The notes: generated by a model not told the origin, from the letters alone. 64,000 nucleotides of DNA from Metabacillus litoralis (GCF_003667825.1 NZ_CP033043.1:1788501-1852500), one strand, 5' to 3'. Positions 1-8,415 are shown, counted from the first letter of the stretch. Numbers and translations are program-made.

Positions 1-1097
1 ATGCTAGTTGCAGTTATAATTAAAATCGCTTGGATTAAGCTATAAGCACTTCCAATACGCCCCATAACATCAACTGGTATATTGTTCTGATAAAATGTTA
101 GAAAGCCTGTATTAGCATAAGCGATGAAAAAAGCTAGGATAAAAAACCCCAGTGCTGCAATAATAAATGAACTTGAAGAAGCATAAATCATATATCCAGT
201 TGACACTAGTACTGAACCTAAACCAATTAAAAATGAGGTTCTTAGTTTTTTAACTGCTAAAGAGTTAATTAATGCTCCAACTAAAATACCTGCCCCAGCA
301 ATGGTTACTAAAAAACCATACTCACTGTCTGACAAAAATAATACCTCTTTGGCAAAAGCTGCTTCAAGAGAATCTATAGCACTTGCCATAATGACCATTA
401 CACAACTAAACAAAAAGTAAATCATCATAATGTAACTAGATCCGCGACTAAATTCAACTACAGCATACCAATCCCTTTTAATTATTTCCATCGATAGCTT
501 ATTATTAGTTGAAGATATAACTGTTTGTTTTTCTATATCAGGCATTAGTAATGTAATCATACCTGAAATAAATAACGGAATTGCATTTGTATAGATTGCA
601 AAAATTGGAGTTCCAATAAAGAACAATAACCCTGCAACTGCTGGCCCTATTAAAAATGCTCCAGAAGTAACTAGACTATGAAGGGAATTAAATTGTTTTC
701 TTTGTTCTTGAGGAATTAACTTTGTAATATATGTCATTGAAGTTGGACTAAACATAGAACTCGCCATGCTTATAATAAATACTACTAAATAAATTTGTGA
801 AATGGATGACATAAAAGGTAATAAAGCTATAAATACAGCTCGAAATATATCAAGAAAAACCATTAGTTTTCGTTTGTTTAATCGATCAATAATACTACCA
901 GCCCAAAAATTCGTAAATAAAGTAGCCAGTGGTTTAATGATATAAAGTCCTGATACCGCAAGAGGTGAACCAGTCATATCCAAAACGATTAAATTAAGAG
1001 AAATGAAATAAATCCATTCACCCAAATTCGAGACCCCAATTCCAAGCAATAGGATTGAGGGATATTTCCAAGACGCAATTTTCCCCTTCAAAACCAT
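1..1097 (-). CDS. MFS transporter, 3' end cut by window edge
   Basis: About 365 residues are visible and the frame is open to the window edge, so the C-terminus is missing. The product is very hydrophobic with about ten membrane segments. It has an MFS loop 2-3 motif of the type GSIIDRLNKRK and begins MVLKGKIASWKYPS. This resembles the macrolide-efflux (MefA-like) branch of the major facilitator superfamily; the substrate cannot be read from the sequence. The ATG at 1097 follows an AAAGGAG ribosome site. The only leader upstream is a T-box riboswitch ending at 1201, so this is its first target gene, which suggests export or import of something linked to amino-acid supply. Confidence 0.85.
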   Translation of the reverse strand, partial: MVLKGKIASWKYPSILLLGIGVSNLGEWIYFISLNLIVLDMTGSPLAVSGLYIIKPLATLFTNFWAGSIIDRLNKRKLMVFLDIFRAVFIALLPFMSSISQIYLVVFIISMASSMFSPTSMTYITKLIPQEQRKQFNSLHSLVTSGAFLIGPAVAGLLFFIGTPIFAIYTNAIPLFISGMITLLMPDIEKQTVISSTNNKLSMEIIKRDWYAVVEFSRGSSYIMMIYFLFSCVMVIMASAIDSLEAAFAKEVLFLSDSEYGFLVTIAGAGILVGALINSLAVKKLRTSFLIGLGSVLVSTGYMIYASSSSFIIAALGFFILAFFIAYANTGFLTFYQNNIPVDVMGRIGSAYSLIQAILIITATS

Positions 1098-1195
1098 TCC
1101 TACCACTCTCCTTTCTAACACAAAAACTAAAGAATCCTATCTACAAAATACAAATATTTACCTTTTCCGTATATAAATAACCCAGGAACAATACA

Positions 1196-1465
1196 AAAAA
1201 ATCCCACCCCCAAGATCAATGTCTTGGGGACGAGATTTAATAATCGTGGTGCCACCTCAGTTTATTAATATGTCACCATATTAATCTTATCAGGTACAAA
1301 AAACTATTACCTTAGCTCTATAACGGGAGCTCCCGTCACACTATCCCCTAAAAGGTTCCAATATGATACTCAGAGGCTTGATTCAATAACCCCCCTTACT
1401 CCATTCCACCAAACGGAGCTCTTTAGAAAGAATGAATCTTATCTACTCTTCTCTTCATCGCATTT
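1196..1465 (-). promoter_or_regulatory. T-box riboswitch leader (uncharged-tRNA sensor)
   Basis: The minus strand shows a full T-box order. A Stem I start reads GATGAAGAGAAGAGTAGA. The distal-loop signature AAGAGCTCCGTTTGGTGGAA follows. A specifier region GAATCAAGCCTCTGAG comes next (codon at 1378-1380). The antiterminator box GGTGGCACCACG lies at 1245-1256. A strong terminator covers 1201-1236, with its T tract at 1194-1200. Set against well-known leaders (GAAC, then codon, then A), the specifier reads CAA (Gln). One base upstream would give TCA (Ser). It should turn on the MFS gene at 1097 when the cognate tRNA is uncharged. Confidence 0.88.
1201..1236 (-). terminator. T-box intrinsic terminator
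   Basis: A 15-bp stem (with G-U pairs) built on CCCCAAGA/TCTTGGGG is followed by a run of T on the minus strand. It competes with the antiterminator that contains GGTGGCACCACG. Confidence 0.85.
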
Positions 1466-1554
1466 GTTATTAAAACTATATTACCATGACATTAACATAA
1501 TATGTAAATATAAAATTGGTGACATGAGCTTCTTCCACAATATGGTCTTTCACA

Positions 1555-1584
1555 TAAAAAAGACACGAATGTTACACATTCGCG
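1555..1584 (-). terminator. Terminator after the DUF3934-like gene
   Basis: On the minus strand a CGAATG/CATTCG hairpin is followed by TTTTTT, about 130 bases past the stop at 1713. Confidence 0.55.
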
Positions 1585-1592
1585 ATTTGATT

Positions 1593-1630
1593 GCCTCCTT
1601 GTTGAAGGAATGCACTCCATTAGTTGAATA
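1593..1630 (+). repeat. Family A repeat, decayed copy
   Basis: It has TCCTTGTTGAAGGA and then ATTAGTTGAATAA, matching the core and right flank of family A. The copy is weak and lacks the GCGC arms. Confidence 0.35.
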
Positions 1631-1712
1631 ATAATTCTTTAATTGGTAGCTGGAATCTCAACTATTTCATCCATTAGTTCATTTAGAAATGATAGTTATT
1701 TAGCAACAGTCA

Positions 1713-1892
1713 CTATTTTTCGGAGGTATCACCAGTATTATTGCTAGTTGTCTTTGTACCATCGCGATTTTTAACACCTTTACTTTTGTAGGGTTTGGCA
1801 CTTTTTGTCTTATTTGCACTAGCTTGCCAACGATTCCAACCTTTCTTACCTGTTCCTCTGCCTGTTCCGCCTTTACCCTTAGCTTTACTCAT
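1713..1892 (-). CDS. DUF3934-like small basic protein
   Basis: This is a 59-residue protein, very rich in Lys, Gly, Ser and Thr. It begins MSKAKGKGGTGRGTGKKGWN and ends in an acidic SEK tail. The start and composition match my memory of the DUF3934 family of Bacillus, whose role is unknown. The ATG at 1892 has a GGAG nine bases upstream and the stop is TAG. It is too basic and small for an enzyme; nucleic-acid binding or a spore-associated role would be guesses. It stands alone, with a T-box leader on one side and a terminator past its end. Confidence 0.75.
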   Translation of the reverse strand: MSKAKGKGGTGRGTGKKGWNRWQASANKTKSAKPYKSKGVKNRDGTKTTSNNTGDTSEK

Positions 1893-2111
1893 AGAATCAA
1901 CTCCATTATTCTTGTACGTTAAGGTACCTATTGGTTAATCTTATCCATTTTACTTTGGTATAAAACCCAAACATAATGAAATATAAGCATATAATAGTCA
2001 GATATTGTTTTAAACAATAAAAATTCTAAAAGTCGATGTAAACTCTATTTTTTTCTAACCTGGTTAGTTTAATACCGTACTTGAAAAATGAACCGTTTAC
2101 TTGAATAAGCT

Positions 2112-2139
2112 AAAAAGCGGTCAAGAACTGACCGCCTTT
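2112..2139 (-). terminator. Terminator of the tautomerase gene
   Basis: GCGGTCA (2117-2123) pairs with TGACCGC (2129-2135). On the minus strand it is followed by T residues, directly after the stop at 2143. Confidence 0.85.
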
Positions 2140-2142
2140 TAC

Positions 2143-2535
2143 TTATACATTAACTTTATAATTCAGGGCTAACTCATCTCCAGGTAATCCCCTTATTCCC
2201 CAGTTATGTTTTGGTGTTTCAAAAATTGTGATCTCAACATCTTTAGGAGATATACTCAATTCACTATTTATACGTTCGAATAGTAGCTTTAGTAATTGTT
2301 TCTTAGCTACTACTACCGATCGACCTTCAAACATACTAACCTCAATTACGGTATATGCTTCAGTTCTCCCGCTTGCAAAATAAAAATCTTCAATGTCCAT
2401 AGGGAAAAATCGATGAAATTTCTTATCTGAAGGAAATTCAAGTACTTCCACCATACACGAATGAATAACATTCGATAATGTTTCCTTAATTGGATTTAAC
2501 CTGTCCTTAACCCCATAAATTTTAATTTGTCCCAT
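2143..2535 (-). CDS. Tautomerase family protein
   Basis: This 130-residue protein resembles the Bacillus 4-oxalocrotonate-tautomerase-like family (YrdN type). Family features are an IKIYGVKD start, RFFPMDIEDFYF, a TVIEVSMFEGRS strand and WGIRGLPGDELALNYKV at the end. The start is placed at the second in-frame ATG (2535) because AGGTG lies eight bases before it, while the first ATG abuts the ribosome site. The mature chain would therefore begin Met-Gly, without the N-terminal proline that acts as catalytic base in classical tautomerases. From memory this MGQIKIYG start is normal in the subfamily, so activity as a tautomerase is not assured. Confidence 0.8.
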   Translation of the reverse strand: MGQIKIYGVKDRLNPIKETLSNVIHSCMVEVLEFPSDKKFHRFFPMDIEDFYFASGRTEAYTVIEVSMFEGRSVVVAKKQLLKLLFERINSELSISPKDVEITIFETPKHNWGIRGLPGDELALNYKVNV

Positions 2536-2950
2536 TCTCATCTCACCTTTCTCTTCTCAACTCAACTAAACTCGGCTAACATTATAAAAATATTCTATAA
2601 AGAAATAAGAAATCCTTCTTCAGTATTCTGCCTCTTAATATATTTTTTCAAAACTCTTCCTATTTTTTTAGTAATTATCTACCCATATTATTAAACAATT
2701 TGGCCTTAATGAAAAAAAGCACAAATTACTGTGCTCTTTTTCGTTAAATATCTTTTTGAAAGTATTTGATTATTGAGCTGATGCCTTAACTTTCCACTTA
2801 ACTGAGCATAAACCCTGGTTGTTTCACTTTTTCATGTCCTAGTAGACTTTGTATAGCACCTTTCCATTGACAATTTATCTATTTGTCGTAATCTAATATC
2901 CACTTATTGTATTTATTATAAATGTCCCGCTTCACTCTATAATCTAACAA
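2536..2950. other. Intergenic gap with a family A copy
   Basis: AT-rich DNA between two minus-strand genes. Apart from the family A hairpin near 2711-2740, I see no open frame or further structure. Confidence 0.6.
2697..2745 (+). repeat. Family A repeat with terminator hairpin
   Basis: The left flank TTTGGCCTTAATGAAAAAAA is followed by AGCACA/TGTGCT arms (2718-2735). On the minus strand the A run becomes a T tract, so it can end transcription of the gene at 2951. Confidence 0.65.
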
Positions 2951-3295
2951 CTATACTAAAATTAATTCAAATATTAGAGAACTTACTAATAACCAAATTA
3001 CTTCTATGCTTATAAAAGAATCTAACACACTACATTGTTTAATCTCAGCTATATTTTTTGCAACTTGTAAATTGATTGGCACAAAAAACAGAGAAAACAA
3101 AAAACCTCCTGAAAGTGCGATACAAAGATGGATAATCATCAAGTTAGAGGTGAATTCTGCCACTGTACTCCCAATTATAAAAAAAGGAACGCCAGCCCAT
3201 ATAAAAAATGTTAACGGTAACAAAAATGAGGCCACAATGACTAACATAAAGTTTTTTTTAAGCACTTTAGAATAGTTATAGAGATATAAGCTCAT
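2951..3295 (-). CDS. Small integral membrane protein, unknown
   Basis: I do not recognise the family. About 114 residues hold three to four hydrophobic segments (FMLVIVASFLLPLTFFIWAG; a stretch around IIHLCIALSGGFLFSLFF; IEVIWLLVSSLIF). An upstream ATG at 3379 is in frame and would add one more helix, but it has no ribosome site. It also overlaps a promoter-like TTGACA (3396-3401) and TTAAAA (3371-3376). The start at 3295 is preceded by AGGGGGA, so I prefer it. A family A copy follows the stop at some distance. Confidence 0.6.
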   Translation of the reverse strand: MSLYLYNYSKVLKKNFMLVIVASFLLPLTFFIWAGVPFFIIGSTVAEFTSNLMIIHLCIALSGGFLFSLFFVPINLQVAKNIAEIKQCSVLDSFISIEVIWLLVSSLIFELILV

Positions 3296-3370
3296 CATTA
3301 TTCCCCCTGAAACTATAATGATATTACTTACTTTAATCAAAAAAACAGCAATTTCATAATTGCTTCCTAA

Positions 3371-3401
3371 TTTTAACATGAATTACATCATTGTTTGTCA
3401 A
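3371..3401 (-). promoter_or_regulatory. SigA-like promoter
   Basis: TTGACA (3401-3396) and an extended TG..TTAAAA (3376-3371) are 19 bases apart on the minus strand, upstream of the chosen start at 3295. Confidence 0.45.
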
Positions 3402-3409
3402 TAATATCG

Positions 3410-3471
3410 CCCTTAAAAAATGGTAAAGAGCGCAAATCCTTACCTGAGGAATGGCGCTTTCTATTTTGAGT
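3410..3471 (+). repeat. Family A repeat, decayed arms
   Basis: CCTTAAAAAATGGTAAAGAG, then CGCAAATCCTTACCTGAGGA, then ATGGCGCTTTCTATTTTGAG. The order of A run, GCGC-type arms and TTG flank matches the family, and it sits just past the stop at 3486. Confidence 0.6.
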
Positions 3472-3485
3472 TATTCATATTAAAA

Positions 3486-3779
3486 TTAAGCTAACAGTTG
3501 AGAGATATTTATAAGCCAAGTCATTATACGAACAACTTGAAATGGTTCAAACCAAGTTATTAATAATAAAATTATAAAAAATGAGGCGAGTGATATGAAC
3601 TTTATTTTCCCATTTTCCTTTTTCGTAATAGCAATAAAGCTAAGGATAACTCCTATTAATAAAAAGATACCCCCTATAAGTGCAATTGGTTCAAAATAAC
3701 CATCTAATAGCAAGTTTAAGCCAAAAGATAATAAACTTAAAAAGATAAAAATTATTGACCATCTACTAAATAGTTTCAT
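3486..3779 (-). CDS. Three-helix membrane protein, unknown
   Basis: A 97-residue protein with three hydrophobic helices (about residues 8-28, 33-53 and 60-80) joined by a short Lys-rich loop (TKKENGKIK). The N-terminus MKLFSRWS is positively charged, so the start probably faces the cytoplasm. The ATG follows AGGGG. No family recognised. It stands alone with a family A copy just downstream. Confidence 0.6.
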   Translation of the reverse strand: MKLFSRWSIIFIFLSLLSFGLNLLLDGYFEPIALIGGIFLLIGVILSFIAITKKENGKIKFISLASFFIILLLITWFEPFQVVRIMTWLINISQLLA

Positions 3780-3902
3780 TATACCCCTACTTAAATTGAT
3801 TTTAACTTCCTCTATATCTGCCCATTTGTTTAATTCTATTTCTTCATAAGCTCATAATCATTTTAACATAAATATCCATTTATAATATTCAACAACTTGT
3901 TC

Positions 3903-3966
3903 TTTAACACGATAAAGAACCCACATCCTTATTCAAGAATAGTGCTTCGTTTGCTTAAGATCAATG
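3903..3966 (+). repeat. Family A repeat, decayed copy
   Basis: It has ATCCTTATTCAAGAATAGTG and then CTTCGTTTGCTTAAGATCAA. The right flank TTAAGATCA is well kept and the arms are degraded. It lies in a divergent intergenic region, an unusual place for this family. Confidence 0.55.
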
Positions 3967-4075
3967 TCAAAATATATCTTTTAACCTATGAAATAATGAG
4001 ATAATAGACAAAATTAATTTTGATTTTTATTAGTTGGCTAAATAGAAAATAAATTTCATATAGAGGTGGAATTAT

Positions 4076-5038
4076 ATGCCTAAAATTGACAATATGTTAG
4101 CAATTCTGTGGATGCTTCGTTCAGGTGAAAAAATTACTGCACAACAAATTTCAGAAAGGTTAGAAATTAATATAAGGACTGTATATCGTTATATTGATAC
4201 AATTTCAACAAGTGGCGTACCTATAATTTCAGAACCAGGACATAACGGTGGATACACTTTATTAAACAATTTTATTGAGGCTCCTCTTTTTTTTGATTTT
4301 GAGGAGCAAACTTCACTATTTCACGCTGCTGTTTTTGCAGAAGAAGCCGGATATTACGGAGGTGAAGCACTAAATAGGGCCATTTCAAAACTAAGTAAAT
4401 ACTCAAATCAAGAGCAAAAATCAAAGATAAACCAACATTTAACTAGTCTTGAAGTAATAAGTCGATTAAGTTCACTCTCTATGGAACCTCTTTTGAAGGA
4501 GTTGGAGCAGGCCGTAGCTGACGGGTACTCAGTAAAAATTCTTTACCATAAAAGTGGCGAAAAGCAATTAAATGATAGATTGGTCGATCCGTACAGAATT
4601 ATCTATTGGAATAATAAGTGGTATGTGATTGGATTTTGTCGTCTTAGGAATGATATCCGTAGTTTTAGAGTAGATCGAATTGAAAGTCTAATGCTGACTG
4701 AAAATAAGTTTAACCAGCCAGAAAATTTTTCAGCACGTGACTTTTTTATGAAAAACCTCCTTCCAACTATAGAAGATAAGGAAGGGATTACTTCTTTAGT
4801 TATTAATGGAAATGAAAGTACACTTAATGATGTTTCCCAACATTGGTTTTTAGGACATTATTTACAAGAACGGACTTCAAATCAAGCAGTTTTTCTTCTT
4901 GAAAAAGATATGATACATACATATGTACCTTATTTACTTTTACCGTACAATAAATCTATTAAAGTTATTGAGCCAATAAGTCTTAAGAAAAGACTTATTG
5001 AAATTCTGTCGGAATTAATAAAATTTCATCAAGTATGA
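4076..5038 (+). CDS. YafY/YobV-type WYL-domain transcriptional regulator
   Basis: A 320-residue DNA-binding regulator. Residues 1-60 form an HTH_11 winged helix (ITAQQISERLEINIRTVYRY). Residues about 140-215 form a WYL domain (VKILYHKSGEK, then LVDPYRIIYWNNKWYVIGFC and RSFRVDRIESL). A C-terminal WCX-like extension follows. WYL domains sense small ligands, often nucleotides or metabolites. The ATG follows GAGGTGG. The next gene is a DJ-1/PfpI protein on the same strand, 74 bases away across a terminator, a pairing that suggests the regulator controls it. Confidence 0.88.
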   Translation: MPKIDNMLAILWMLRSGEKITAQQISERLEINIRTVYRYIDTISTSGVPIISEPGHNGGYTLLNNFIEAPLFFDFEEQTSLFHAAVFAEEAGYYGGEALNRAISKLSKYSNQEQKSKINQHLTSLEVISRLSSLSMEPLLKELEQAVADGYSVKILYHKSGEKQLNDRLVDPYRIIYWNNKWYVIGFCRLRNDIRSFRVDRIESLMLTENKFNQPENFSARDFFMKNLLPTIEDKEGITSLVINGNESTLNDVSQHWFLGHYLQERTSNQAVFLLEKDMIHTYVPYLLLPYNKSIKVIEPISLKKRLIEILSELIKFHQV

Positions 5039-5040
5039 TA

Positions 5041-5074
5041 ACTTCCCTGACGTTAACTGTCAGGGAAGTTTTAT
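5041..5074 (+). terminator. Terminator between WYL regulator and PfpI gene
   Basis: ACTTCCCTGAC (5041-5051) pairs perfectly with GTCAGGGAAGT (5059-5069), followed by TTTTATT. The PfpI gene therefore either has its own promoter in the remaining 40 bases or depends on read-through. Confidence 0.85.
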
Positions 5075-5112
5075 TATAATAGCTATATCAATTGTGATTG
5101 GAGTGTTATTGA

Positions 5113-5745
5113 ATGCAAACAAAGAAAGTTTTTCTATATGTATTTAATACAATGTCGGACTGGGAATATGGATATTTAATTGCTGAACTAAACTCAGGAA
5201 GATATTTCAAAAAAGATCTAGCACCTTTAAAAGTAGTTACAGTAGGAGCTAATAAAGAAATGATTACTACTATGGGAGGACTGAGCATAAAACCAGATAT
5301 TTCCCTTGATGAATGTACTCTTAAGAGTAAGGATCTTTTAATTTTACCAGGAGGGACTACTTGGAATGAAGAAGTTCATCAACCTATATTGGAAATAATC
5401 GGCGAAGCCTTAAAGCTTGGCACTATTGTTGCTGCAATTTGTGGTGCAACTGAAGCCCTTGCGAATATGGGATACTTAGATACTAGAAAGCATACAAGTA
5501 ATAATTTAGAATACACTAAAATGGTATGTCCTAACTATAAAGGAGAAAAGTTTTATGAGGTGGGATCTGCGGTAACTGACACGAATTTAGTTACTGCATC
5601 AGGAATAGCTCCTCTGGAATTTGCGATGGAAGTACTGAAAAAATTAGATGTATTTGCACCAGATACATTACATTCATGGTATAACCTAAATAAGACTCAT
5701 AAACCTGAATACTTCTTCCAGTTAATGAATTCAATAAATAAATGA
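5113..5745 (+). CDS. DJ-1/PfpI family protein (type 1 glutamine amidotransferase-like)
   Basis: A 210-residue cytosolic protein. The nucleophile elbow AAICGATEAL (Cys near residue 117) and the LLILPGGTTWNEE loop are diagnostic of the DJ-1/PfpI fold. It is closest to the YoaZ-like proteins of Bacillus. Members act as chaperones, glyoxalases or hydrolases; which applies here is unclear. The ATG at 5113 follows GGAGTG. It is probably controlled by the WYL regulator just upstream. Confidence 0.88.
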   Translation: MQTKKVFLYVFNTMSDWEYGYLIAELNSGRYFKKDLAPLKVVTVGANKEMITTMGGLSIKPDISLDECTLKSKDLLILPGGTTWNEEVHQPILEIIGEALKLGTIVAAICGATEALANMGYLDTRKHTSNNLEYTKMVCPNYKGEKFYEVGSAVTDTNLVTASGIAPLEFAMEVLKKLDVFAPDTLHSWYNLNKTHKPEYFFQLMNSINK

Positions 5746-5804
5746 GCTAAAAAATCAACTTAGCAGTTTTATATTAGTTCAAATAAAAATAATGAAGTAA
5801 CTGA

Positions 5805-5852
5805 AAAGCTCACTTTCTCTATTTTGTTTTGCAGAGAAGTTGGGCTTTTTAA
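5805..5852 (+). terminator. Terminator of the PfpI gene
   Basis: AAAGCTCACTTTCTCT (5805-5820) pairs with AGAGAAGTTGGGCTTT (5833-5848) with few mismatches, then TTAATTT. Confidence 0.75.
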
Positions 5853-5880
5853 TTTGCGCTTTTTCCTGACGCTACCCCCT

Positions 5881-5935
5881 AAAGTGAAAAATGAGCGCTT
5901 ATCCTTGTTCTAGGATGTCGCTTTGTAAAAGTTGT
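5881..5935 (+). repeat. Family A repeat
   Basis: GCGCTTATCCT pairs with AGGATGTCGC, with a preceding AAAAATGA run. The right flank is degraded (TTTGTAAAAGTTG). Confidence 0.6.
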
Positions 5936-6040
5936 AGCTCTTACCATTATAATTACCTACATTAATGGAATCTGAATCAGTTATTTTTCATTTCCTCTTA
6001 AATTCTGTGATACTTAATATCTTTGCTTTCAATATTTAAA

Positions 6041-6083
6041 AGGCACATCTCAGCATGAAATGCACCTCTACTTTTGAAGATCA
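6041..6083 (+). repeat. Family A repeat, decayed copy
   Basis: GGCACATCTCAGCATGAAAT, then GCACCTCTACTTTTGAAGAT. The right flank TTTTGAAGATCA is intact. Confidence 0.5.
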
Positions 6084-6306
6084 CTAATTATTAGATTTTT
6101 AGCTTCTATCATAATCGCGCTTTTGTTGAATAAGAGGATTAAATGTTTATTACGAAAATTAAAATGTTTTACACCATTATTTAGAATTATATTTTAAAAT
6201 TAATGGAAGAATTGTTTCTTATTTATACCATAGCAAAAGAAGGATTGCCTGAAGTAATGATATCTGTAAATATGTTCGATGTTGATTCAAAGCACATTTG
6301 TTTTAC

Positions 6307-6975
6307 TTACATTTGTTTAGAATATATATTGCTTTTATTATTGAAGTATAGAATTATCCTATTTAAAGAGATCAATAAAAAACCCAGAATTAGATAAACA
6401 AATAAAAAAGCGGTAATGAATAATGCGACATTAGAATAACTGCCAACGCCTACTGGAATTTCTCCATTAGGATTTAAAAAGAAGTAAGGATAAAACCCAT
6501 CAAACAAGCCTCTCAACAATGAAACGGCAGTATAAAGTAAAGGATAAAACATCCAATAAAAGATGAATTTCAAGCTGTATTTTTTCTTAATTTCAAAAAC
6601 TATCCAATTAATAAAGACGAGTATCGGAATTAAGTAATGAAGAGTAAAGTTAGTGATAATCCGAATTCCAACATATTCCCCACCACTAGCGAGAAGGAAG
6701 TGATAGGTAAAAATAACAACGAACATATAAATGATTGAACAGTTCTTTAAAAAATCGAGAAAGGGTATTTCGTTTTTTTTTGATAAAATAGCTAAACTGC
6801 TGAGTAAGAATGTTATGGAAACGATAAGATTAGTATGAATAGTGAGTTTTGTCGTAGAAATCAAAGAATCAGGAGAATAAACGATATGCAATACAACGCT
6901 AATGAAGCCTATGAATGAGATTAAGCTATGAAATACTAACTTTAATTTGAGCATTATTTCATCTACATTCAACAA
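6307..6975 (-). CDS. Pr6Pr family membrane protein
   Basis: A 222-residue membrane protein with six predicted helices. Family features are the FTYHFLLASG helix start, the HYLIPILVFINWIVFE segment and a YPLLYTAVSLLRG..GFYPYFFLN stretch. Pr6Pr proteins resemble FAR-17a/AIG1 six-helix proteins. Their eukaryotic relatives include lipid (FAHFA) hydrolases, but no bacterial function is firm. The start is a TTG with AAGGAG about twelve bases upstream. An ATG seven codons in is an alternative. Confidence 0.75.
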   Translation of the reverse strand: MLNVDEIMLKLKLVFHSLISFIGFISVVLHIVYSPDSLISTTKLTIHTNLIVSITFLLSSLAILSKKNEIPFLDFLKNCSIIYMFVVIFTYHFLLASGGEYVGIRIITNFTLHYLIPILVFINWIVFEIKKKYSLKFIFYWMFYPLLYTAVSLLRGLFDGFYPYFFLNPNGEIPVGVGSYSNVALFITAFLFVYLILGFLLISLNRIILYFNNKSNIYSKQM

Positions 6976-7312
6976 ATTGACCTACTCCTTTTATTAAAAT
7001 TGATAAATAGGGCAATACCAAATTCTTCCTTGAGCCATAATTAAGCGATCCAACCAAATTTCAAAATTTATCTTTAAAGGAAGCGCATCTTCAAAACTCT
7101 TTCCATAAATTTATAAAGGTTTGCAGGTGTTTGTAACGGAAGATAATAATAAATTCACTCTAGAGTGTTGTTTGCCCAAAAAATGACCCAACAAAAGTAT
7201 GATAAGTAAATGATCTATAAGTTTTTACAAATAAAGAACATAGTTAAATAATATTGGACATATAATTCTCATTAATTATTATAGATATATATAATATAAT
7301 TAAGGAGATTTT
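6976..7312. other. Divergent intergenic region with promoter
   Basis: About 335 AT-rich bases between divergent genes. The only clear signal is the promoter at 7254-7282. Confidence 0.5.
7254..7282 (+). promoter_or_regulatory. SigA-like promoter
   Basis: TTGGAC (7254-7259), a 17-base spacer and TATTAT (7277-7282), about 30 bases before the start at 7313. Confidence 0.5.
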
Positions 7313-7729
7313 ATGAAACAATCATCTTTGGTTTTAGTGATAATTTCTATTATTATAGCTGTTGCAATTTATATTGTTGCCAGCACTATTTACAAAGGCG
7401 ATTACATTAGTGAAGAGCATTATTTTGAAGGAAACTCTGAAAATTGGAGTATATCAGCAAAATTGGTTGAAACAGGTGATGAAACATATTCTCTCACTAC
7501 AGAGATAGCCTATCTTGCTGAAGGAGAAGCTCCAGAAAGAGTGAGGTGGCTTCTTAATGGTAATAGGTTCAGTACAGGTGGTGAAGAATCCCTAACTGAT
7601 GGTAGTATAATTAAAAAGGAACCACCTAGAGAAATAATAATTACAGAAAATGATAAAATTACATTTTCAATTGAGTGGAGTGATCAGTTAGAAGAGAATA
7701 TTATATTGACTCCAAAAACAGATAAATAA
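7313..7729 (+). CDS. Membrane-anchored extracytoplasmic protein, unknown
   Basis: A 138-residue protein with one N-terminal hydrophobic helix (residues 5-26, LVLVIISIIIAVAIYIVAST), then a soluble acidic domain of about 110 residues. The domain alternates beta-strand-like stretches such as WSISAKLVETGDETYSL and KITFSIEWSD. The helix has no lipobox, so it is probably an uncleaved anchor. The ATG follows AAGGAG. No family recognised. It has no operon partner. Confidence 0.65.
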   Translation: MKQSSLVLVIISIIIAVAIYIVASTIYKGDYISEEHYFEGNSENWSISAKLVETGDETYSLTTEIAYLAEGEAPERVRWLLNGNRFSTGGEESLTDGSIIKKEPPREIIITENDKITFSIEWSDQLEENIILTPKTDK

Positions 7730-7944
7730 AAATTACATTCGGCAAGATAGTAAAACTTCGTTTAATGGATACTTTTTTCTCTTGTTTTTTTATTTTGATA
7801 AGATATCAGTTACGTCTAAGATTATGATTAAACGTCAGATTAATCCATCTTTTTCAATTAGACTCCCCCTTCAAGAATATACTATTTTACCTTATTCACT
7901 TATGGCAAATTATTAATATGTTGTTAAGCGACCTTTCCTTATAA

Positions 7945-7999
7945 ATAAAAAAACAGCTATCCTTATTCAAGAACAGCGCTTTGTTAAATTGAATATTTT
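7945..7999 (+). repeat. Family A repeat overlapping a gene end
   Basis: AAAAAAACAGCTATCCTTAT, then TCAAGAACAGCGCTTTGTTA. The repeat covers the stop codon and last codons of the minus-strand gene that ends at 7967. Confidence 0.65.
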
Positions 8000-8245
8000 A
8001 TTAAAAGAAAATATTAACATTCCGCAAATCATAGATCCTCCCACAAATGATAACAAATAAAAATAAGGGGAGGATATAACATAACCAAATGCTACTTCAT
8101 TTTGAAGCGTTTCTACTTTATCCCACGCACCTGCAATATCCGGTTTATAGTATTTGGTTTTTATATAACCAACCGACATAATACCTACAAAATAAATAAA
8201 ATGTAATATTATTGAGCAAATAATTGATTGAAGCATTATCTTCAT
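7967..8245 (-). CDS. Two-helix membrane protein, unknown
   Basis: A 92-residue protein with two hydrophobic helices (about residues 5-25 and 58-83) around a Lys-rich loop (IKTKYYKPD). The last residues, LTKRCS and the stop, are encoded by the family A repeat. The original C-terminus may therefore have been replaced when the repeat inserted. The ATG follows GAGGTG. No family recognised. Confidence 0.6.
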   Translation of the reverse strand: MKIMLQSIICSIILHFIYFVGIMSVGYIKTKYYKPDIAGAWDKVETLQNEVAFGYVISSPYFYLLSFVGGSMICGMLIFSFNKIFNLTKRCS

Positions 8246-8349
8246 TTAAACTTCACCTCTACAATTCCATATTACCACGATAACCCATACTTTCATTCCC
8301 CTAGTCTCGAAAAAATTCACTTTCTAATGATCCCTTCCTTATCCAAGGA

Positions 8350-8415
8350 TATGGCCTTAAACTTAAAAAAGCACCTTTCCTTAGTTCCAGAAAAGCGCAT
8401 TTATTGCTGAAGAAT
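8350..8415 (+). repeat. Family A repeat
   Basis: Left flank ATGGCCTTAAACTTAAAAAA, arms GCACCTTTCC..GAAAAGCGC, right flank ATTTATTGCTGAAGAATA. It follows the minus-strand gene ending at 8477. Confidence 0.65.

Larger units (their letters stand above)
5746..6306. other. Convergent intergenic region with terminator and two repeats
   Basis: About 560 bases between a plus and a minus gene. It contains one strong terminator and two family A copies. A 64-codon plus-strand frame near 6203 runs into the opposite gene and has no ribosome site, so I do not call it. Confidence 0.6.

Noticed and set aside
6203..6397. Plus-strand open frame of 64 codons
   Set aside because: No ribosome site, low-complexity AT-rich codons, and its second half overlaps the Pr6Pr gene on the other strand.
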